Below are positions 60,845-64,000 of a DNA stretch of 64,000 bases, piece after piece. How positions within the stretch are numbered: the stretch's first letter is position 1; each line of letters begins with the position of its first letter. Source of the stretch: Acanthosepion esculentum (lineage: Eukaryota > Mollusca > Cephalopoda > Sepiida > Sepiidae); the NCBI GenBank assembly GCA_964036315.1, contig OZ038507.1:57883045-57947044 (forward strand), written 5' to 3'. A program made the position numbers and the translations under genes. The notes beneath the pieces were generated by a model. It did no database searches. It was given only the letters and a program-made list of their open reading frames with translations, and had not been told where the DNA came from.

Positions 60845-61190
60845 TTATTCATTAAAATCGCCATTGGCTTCAACAACAATCTCCAGACGGCTTCGGAATC
60901 TCCTGCAACTCTTCTGTACGGTCTCCTTGTTTAAGTTGGTGAATGCTGCCATAATCCTTGCCTTCAGTTCAACTTTGGTCTTGCAAGGAGTTTTTTTTTC
61001 ATCTCTCGCTTAACTGCGCCCCACACATAATAATCAAGGAGGGTTGCAGTGGGTGTGACGTGGTAGTTGGCCAGATGGAAGGTGTGATGCGATCACAGAA
61101 TTTGTCTGACAGCCATGAATGTGTTCTCCTGCTTATGTAGCATGGTGAAGAGTCCTGTTGCCAGACATAGGGTCTTTCAGCAGCCAATTA
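60845..61190 (-). pseudogene. Mariner-family transposase relic, C-terminal part
   Basis: The minus strand encodes AAERPYVWQQDSSPC, SRRTHSWLSDKFCDRITPSI and WP, then in a shifted frame LDYYVWGAVKREMKKK, and after a stop AFTNLNKETVQKSCRRFRSR, LEIVVEANGDFNE and a TAA at plus 60,845-60,847. QQD and LDYY carry the second and third catalytic aspartates of the DDD/E domain. Their spacing, allowing for the frameshift, is about 37-39 residues, closer to the DD37D mariner group than to classical DD34D. The N-terminal DNA-binding half and the first aspartate are missing; the relic stops at about 61,195, where another repeat begins. At least two frameshifts and stops mean no function. Confidence 0.8.
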
Positions 61191-61202
61191 TTTTAATTCA
61201 TA

Positions 61203-61284
61203 CCGGTAAATGTTATTAATATTGTTTATTATAAACAGCACATTTATTTAAATAATTGTATCTCTAAAAATAACGTATAAACAG
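61203..61284 (+). repeat. Direct repeat, left copy
   Basis: CCGGTAAATGTTATTAATAT, TGTTTATTATAAACA (an inverted repeat) and CATTTATTTAAATAATTGTA recur at 61,555-61,635 with about ten differences. The copies start 352 bp apart and bracket a tRNA-like sequence. Confidence 0.85.
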
Positions 61285-61437
61285 AAAATATATTAAAATA
61301 ATTGTCGAACTTATATTGCATAATATAAAGTTGTCATTTGTTTACGTTAACATATGCATCGAACAGATATGAGCGTTCGAGAAAAATCACAGGAAATTTG
61401 TTGTTTAAAAGAATAATTTGACATTGCTTATCAGACG

Positions 61438-61520
61438 CTTCCTCTGTAGCTAATTGGTATAGCACGTCAGGCGATATGATGTTTTCATGTAAGATACAGG
61501 TTCCATTCCTGTTGGAGGAC
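61438..61520 (+). tRNA. tRNA-like sequence (pseudogene or SINE head)
   Basis: Contains a box-A-like TAGCTAATTGGTATAGCA with a GCT/AGC D-stem and a perfect T arm ACAGG-TTCCATT-CCTGT. A five-pair acceptor stem is possible between TCCTC near 61,440 and GAGGA near 61,515. The stretch between D and T arms is too long for a normal anticodon arm and no clean anticodon loop is visible, so this is a tRNA-derived relic rather than a working tRNA. It lies between the two direct repeats. Confidence 0.55.
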
Positions 61521-61554
61521 CCATATTTCCTACAAAATTTCTCGGATATTCAGT

Positions 61555-61634
61555 CCGGTAAATGTAGTTAATACTGTTTATTATAAACAGAACATTTACT
61601 TAAATAATTGTATCAATAAAAATAGCGTATAAAC

Positions 61635-61635
<1 letters not shown>
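61555..61635 (+). repeat. Direct repeat, right copy
   Basis: Second copy of the sequence at 61,203-61,284, with the same TGTTTATTATAAACA inverted repeat. It ends directly at the start of a long TA microsatellite. Confidence 0.85.
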
Positions 61636-61636
<1 letters not shown>

Positions 61637-61717
<81 letters not shown>

Positions 61718-61820
61718 GGAGAGAGGAGAGAGAAAGAGAGAGAGCGAGAGGGAGGGAGAGAGAGGTGCATGTCTGTATGTGTGTATATTTGTGCGTGTTT
61801 GTGTATTTGTGTGTGTGTGT
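61637..61820 (+). repeat. (TA)n, (GA)n and (GT)n microsatellites
   Basis: A TA tract of roughly 75 bp (61,637-61,713) grades into GAGAGG-rich purine sequence (to about 61,765) and then TGTG-rich sequence ending at 61,820, where the first 5S-like unit begins. Confidence 0.95.
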
Positions 61821-61934
61821 GCTTACGGCCACGTTGAAACTCTTGTTCCAGTCCGATCATCGAAGGTAAGCTACGTCGAGCCTGGTCAGTACCTAGATGG
61901 GTGACCGCTTGGGAATACCAGATTCTGTAAGCTT
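61821..61934 (+). rRNA. 5S rRNA-like sequence, unit 1 (pseudogene or 5S-derived element)
   Basis: Starts GCTTACGGCCAC and ends GATTCTGTAAGCTT. It contains a box-A-like GGTAAGCTACGTCGAGCCTG and a box-C-like GTCAGTACCTAGATGGGTGA then CCGCTTGGGAATACCAG, all in canonical 5S order; compare AAGCTAAGCAGGGTCGGGCC and GATGGGAGACCGCCTGGGAA in animal 5S rRNA. Length is 114 nt, near the normal 120. The GTAAGCTT end pairs with the GCTTACGG start. Changes in the first third (GTTGAAACTCTTGTTCC) argue against a functional rRNA. It is followed directly by a tRNA-like unit. Confidence 0.8.
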
Positions 61935-61940
61935 GGATGT

Positions 61941-62010
61941 GCGGGTGGTGTAATGAATAACGACCGGGAATGTGAAATCGGAGAGCCGAGCTCCAATTCC
62001 AATCGGGTTC
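61941..62010 (+). tRNA. tRNA-like unit 1 fused to 5S-like unit
   Basis: Box-A-like GGTGGTGTAATGAATAACG and box-B-like GAGCTCCAATTCC in tRNA spacing, beginning about seven bases after 5S-like unit 1. A tail (TCGGGTTCGTTATC, TTCCGCAAATCCAC) follows to 62,099 and resembles the tail behind unit 3. Probably the tRNA half of a composite short element; no credible anticodon is claimed. Confidence 0.6.
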
Positions 62011-62099
62011 GTTATCTTCCCTTCCGCAAATCCACTTGGGCAATCATAAATCAAAAGGAGACGTAATCGCCTAAGCATGTCATATCCTCCCTCACCAGA

Positions 62100-62190
62100 G
62101 CTTACGGCAAGATTCCCAAAGTTAAGCAACATCCACCCAGGTCAGTACCTAGATGGGTGACCGACTGCGAATATCAGGTGCTGTAAGCTT
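62100..62190 (+). rRNA. 5S rRNA-like sequence, unit 2 (internally deleted)
   Basis: GCTTACGGCAAGATTCCC, then GTTAAGCAACATCCACCCAG, GTCAGTACCTAGATGGGTGA, CCGACTGCGAATATCAGGTG and CTGTAAGCTT. The box-C half is well kept; about 25 nt are lost between the 5' stem and box A, so it cannot make normal 5S rRNA. Confidence 0.75.
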
Positions 62191-62195
62191 GAATG

Positions 62196-62262
62196 TGCTC
62201 GTGGTGTAATGGATAACGGATCAGAATTGTTAATCGGAGAACCGAGTTCCGATACGACCACC
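62196..62262 (+). tRNA. tRNA-like unit 2
   Basis: GCTCGTGGTGTAATGGATAA (box A), CGGATCAGAATTGTTAATCG and ACCGAGTTCCGATACG (box B region). It is the best preserved of the three, about 67 nt, and similar in plan to an arginine-like tRNA head. It is directly followed by 5S-like unit 3 without a tail. Confidence 0.55.
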
Positions 62263-62335
62263 GTGGTTAAGCAACATCCACCCAGGTCAGTACCAAAATG
62301 GGTGACCGACTGCGAATATCAGGTGCTGTAAGCTT
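62263..62335 (+). rRNA. 5S rRNA-like sequence, unit 3 (5' truncated)
   Basis: Begins inside the box-A region (GTTAAGCAACATCCACCCAG) and continues through GGTCAGTACCAAAATGGGTG to CTGTAAGCTT. Very close to unit 2, with TAGATGGG changed to AAAATGGG, so it is a recent duplicate lacking the 5' half. Confidence 0.75.
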
Positions 62336-62339
62336 GAAT

Positions 62340-62530
62340 ATGTTGGGGTGTAATGGATAACGGCTCGAAATTGAGAATCGGAGATCAGAGTTCTAATTCC
62401 AGTCGGGTTCGTTATATTCAATGTTGCGCAAATATGAGTCCACCTCTTCTCTCCCCAGTTATGGGTTAATTAGTAGGAATTGTATCAGTAAATCAGGATT
62501 ATGTCTCCTAATTTATAACAATCTAAAAAA
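62340..62530 (+). mobile_element. tRNA-like unit 3 with SINE-type tail
   Basis: Box-A-like GGGGTGTAATGGATAACGG and box-B-like AGAGTTCTAATTCC are followed by TCGGGTTCGTTATATTC, then CACCTCTTCTCTCCCCAG, TTATGGGTTAATTAGTAGGA and TTATGTCTCCTAATTTATAA. The body matches the minus-strand SINE at 53,590-53,840 (ACTCCAGTTATGGGTAAATA, GCAGGA), identifying a shared SINE family. Confidence 0.6.
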
Positions 62531-63060
62531 AATATTTTCCGGGGGTAGGCGTAGGTCCATCAACGTACCTTCACCAGCAGAGCAGTCGAAAAAGATTTGT
62601 CACGTGTCGAGACGGAATTGAAGAGCTTGGAAAAATGTTTTTTCTTTTCTGTTTTTTAAAAATTATTTCACACCAAGGAAGGCGATAAAGCCACTAACAC
62701 ACAAAAGGTTTGCTGAGGGTGAAAGACAATAGGGTGAAGCAAATTGAGAAATCATTACCGAGGAGAAAGTGGAAAAACAAAACAAAAGATAAGCAAGATT
62801 CAAGAAGACAGCGGATCTTTCCTCTGACCGAGTTCTAACAGCTCAACGTTAAAAAAATAAAAAAAATAAAAATAAAATAAAATAATAAAAAAAAAGCAAC
62901 TGGCTTGTAACTTTCGATACTTCCAAAATCAAGCAACTGTAGCTCGATCATCGTCGTTCAAACTAGTTTTCTCAAGTCTTAATCAACGGTTACATCACCA
63001 ATGGTGCTCAATTCATTGAACGTGAATTGAGTCTCAAGATCACTTCAGAAATATAATGTC
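62530..63060. other. Non-coding A-rich interval
   Basis: No gene seen. AAGCCACTAACACACAAAAG at about 62,689 resembles AAGCCACTAGCACGCAAGGG at about 55,212, the very 3' end of LINE copy 2, so a decayed third tail may lie here. An A-rich simple repeat (AAAATAA)n occupies about 62,848-62,896. Confidence 0.45.
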
Positions 63061-63485
63061 TTTCTAGCAATTTCTTATCTCCCCATCTCTCTCTCGCTCT
63101 CTCTCTCCTTCTCTCTCACTGACTCACTGACTCACTCTCTCTTTCTCGTTCTTCATTTTAGCAGTATCTTTTCATTCTTTCGAATTTAGGAGTTTCTTCT
63201 CTCTCTATTCTTTCTTCTCTCTCTATTTCTCGTTTTTTTTTGTTCCTTAGTAATATCGTTTTAAATTTTACCAGTTTCTTCTCTCTCTCTCTCTCTCTCT
63301 TATTTCTCTTTCACTCTATTCTTTCGTCACTCAATTTCTCTATTTTCTTTTTAGCACTTTCTTTTCATTCTCTCAAATTTTAGAAGTTTCTTATCTATCT
63401 GTCGCTCTTCTTTTGTCTCTCTCTCTTTTTCTCTCTTTTTCTTCTTTTTATCATTATCATTTCATCCTTTCGAATTTTAGCAGTT

Positions 63486-63528
<43 letters not shown>

Positions 63529-63600
63529 CGTCTGTCTTTCTAATATTTTCTGTTTTTTTTAAATTTTTTTCCTACTTTTTTTTTTCTTCTTTCGTTCCTA
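63060..63600 (+). repeat. Pyrimidine-rich low-complexity region with (TC)n tracts
   Basis: TC dinucleotide tracts at about 63,084-63,118, 63,280-63,302 and 63,489-63,524 lie in continuous C/T-rich sequence. The phrase TTAG(C/A)AGTTTCTTCTCTC recurs (63,188, 63,260, 63,381 and 63,477 approximately), showing a loose repeat of roughly 100 bp. No coding content. Confidence 0.85.
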
Positions 63601-63637
63601 ATTTTGTCGGTAGCTTGCAAAAGAAAGGAGAAGTAAA

Positions 63638-63919
63638 ATGCGACAAGATATCTGTTACTCTTCAACCTTAACTGAAGCCGAAGTTAGTCTCTTCTTCGTC
63701 ATTACATCAACTCTCCTCCTTTTCTTACCTTCACCCCTGACAAGTAATTCTCAAACCTTTCCTGTCTGCAAATGCCATCAGGACCGACATAGCCTTCCGA
63801 GCCTCTTGAGCCGTCTAAATGATTCAAAACTCTTTGTAAATTCGAGATTCTTTGACGACGGAAATGAAAACCATTTAAGTGCCAAGTTGTCTTTTTGTTT
63901 TGCCAAAAACATTTTTTAA
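63638..63919 (+). CDS. Weak 93-codon open frame, function unknown
   Basis: An ATG opens a frame of 93 codons ending in TAA at 63,917-63,919. The product would have a hydrophobic stretch at about residues 16-33 (VSLFFVITSTLLLFLPSPL), like a signal anchor or late signal peptide, then a short segment with two cysteines (VCKCHQDRH) and a charged tail. I recognise no domain. The frame sits just after a long pyrimidine tract in repeat-rich DNA, and one frame of this length is expected by chance. A small secreted peptide or a single exon is possible but unsupported. Confidence 0.15.
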   Translation: MRQDICYSSTLTEAEVSLFFVITSTLLLFLPSPLTSNSQTFPVCKCHQDRHSLPSLLSRLNDSKLFVNSRFFDDGNENHLSAKLSFCFAKNIF

Positions 63920-64000
63920 TTATTTCTGTTTTCTGTTTGGTCAGTTAGAAGAATTTACTGATGTTTCGTTAGATTCCAGAACACTTGCAACAGAATGGCA

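Noticed and set aside
61821..62335. Functional 5S rRNA genes
   Set aside because: All three copies have deletions or many changes in the 5' half and sit in a composite repeat, so pseudogene or element-derived status is more likely.

Overview
The window looks like a gene-poor, repeat-rich stretch of an animal nuclear genome. ATT and AT microsatellites, degraded non-LTR, Penelope-like and mariner elements, tRNA- and 5S-derived short elements and a long T-rich satellite fit a mollusc, most plausibly a coleoid cephalopod such as an octopus. That assignment is inference from repeat character, not from a diagnostic gene. I see no convincing host protein-coding gene, no operon and no CRISPR array.

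Region 1 (1-51,670) is one uninterrupted satellite array that enters from the left edge. Its 85/86-bp monomers fall into two main subfamilies: A, 85 bp, with GTGTCCTTGTCTAC and TTCTATTTTTTC; and B, 86 bp, with GTGTATCTTGCCTAC and TTCTCTTTTTTC. Monomers are assembled into several higher-order repeats (offsets of 1,022, 1,277, about 1,630-1,716, 2,133, 4,016 and 9,153 bp), all close to whole numbers of monomers. The many 60-198 codon open frames are by-products of the repeat, not genes.

Region 2 (51,671-56,460) is a graveyard of transposable elements. It holds the 5' coding part of a YMDD-type non-LTR retrotransposon cut exactly at the satellite edge; two oppositely oriented 3' ends of a second non-LTR family; a tRNA-derived SINE; an 80-bp MADE1-like mariner MITE; a possible LTR start; and a second YMDD-type reverse transcriptase piece fused to one of the LINE ends through an A-run.

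Region 3 (56,460-58,350) is dominated by ATT-rich tandem repeats, with three copies of a short shared motif following ATT runs. Region 4 (58,500-59,765) is a broken Penelope-like element: a tentative reverse transcriptase tail, a clear GIY-YIG endonuclease fragment, and downstream a hammerhead-ribozyme-like core. Region 5 (59,880-61,195) is a mariner-family relic whose terminal sequence has been amplified into a 75-77 bp tandem array containing a long hairpin.

Region 6 (61,200-62,530) holds an 80-bp direct repeat around a tRNA-like sequence, then a threefold series of 5S rRNA-like plus tRNA-like composite units. Region 7 (62,530-64,000) is low-complexity, pyrimidine-rich sequence with one weak 93-codon frame. 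The elements do not form a pathway; the order suggests the edge of a satellite block, possibly heterochromatin or (peri)centromere, next to nested transposon debris.
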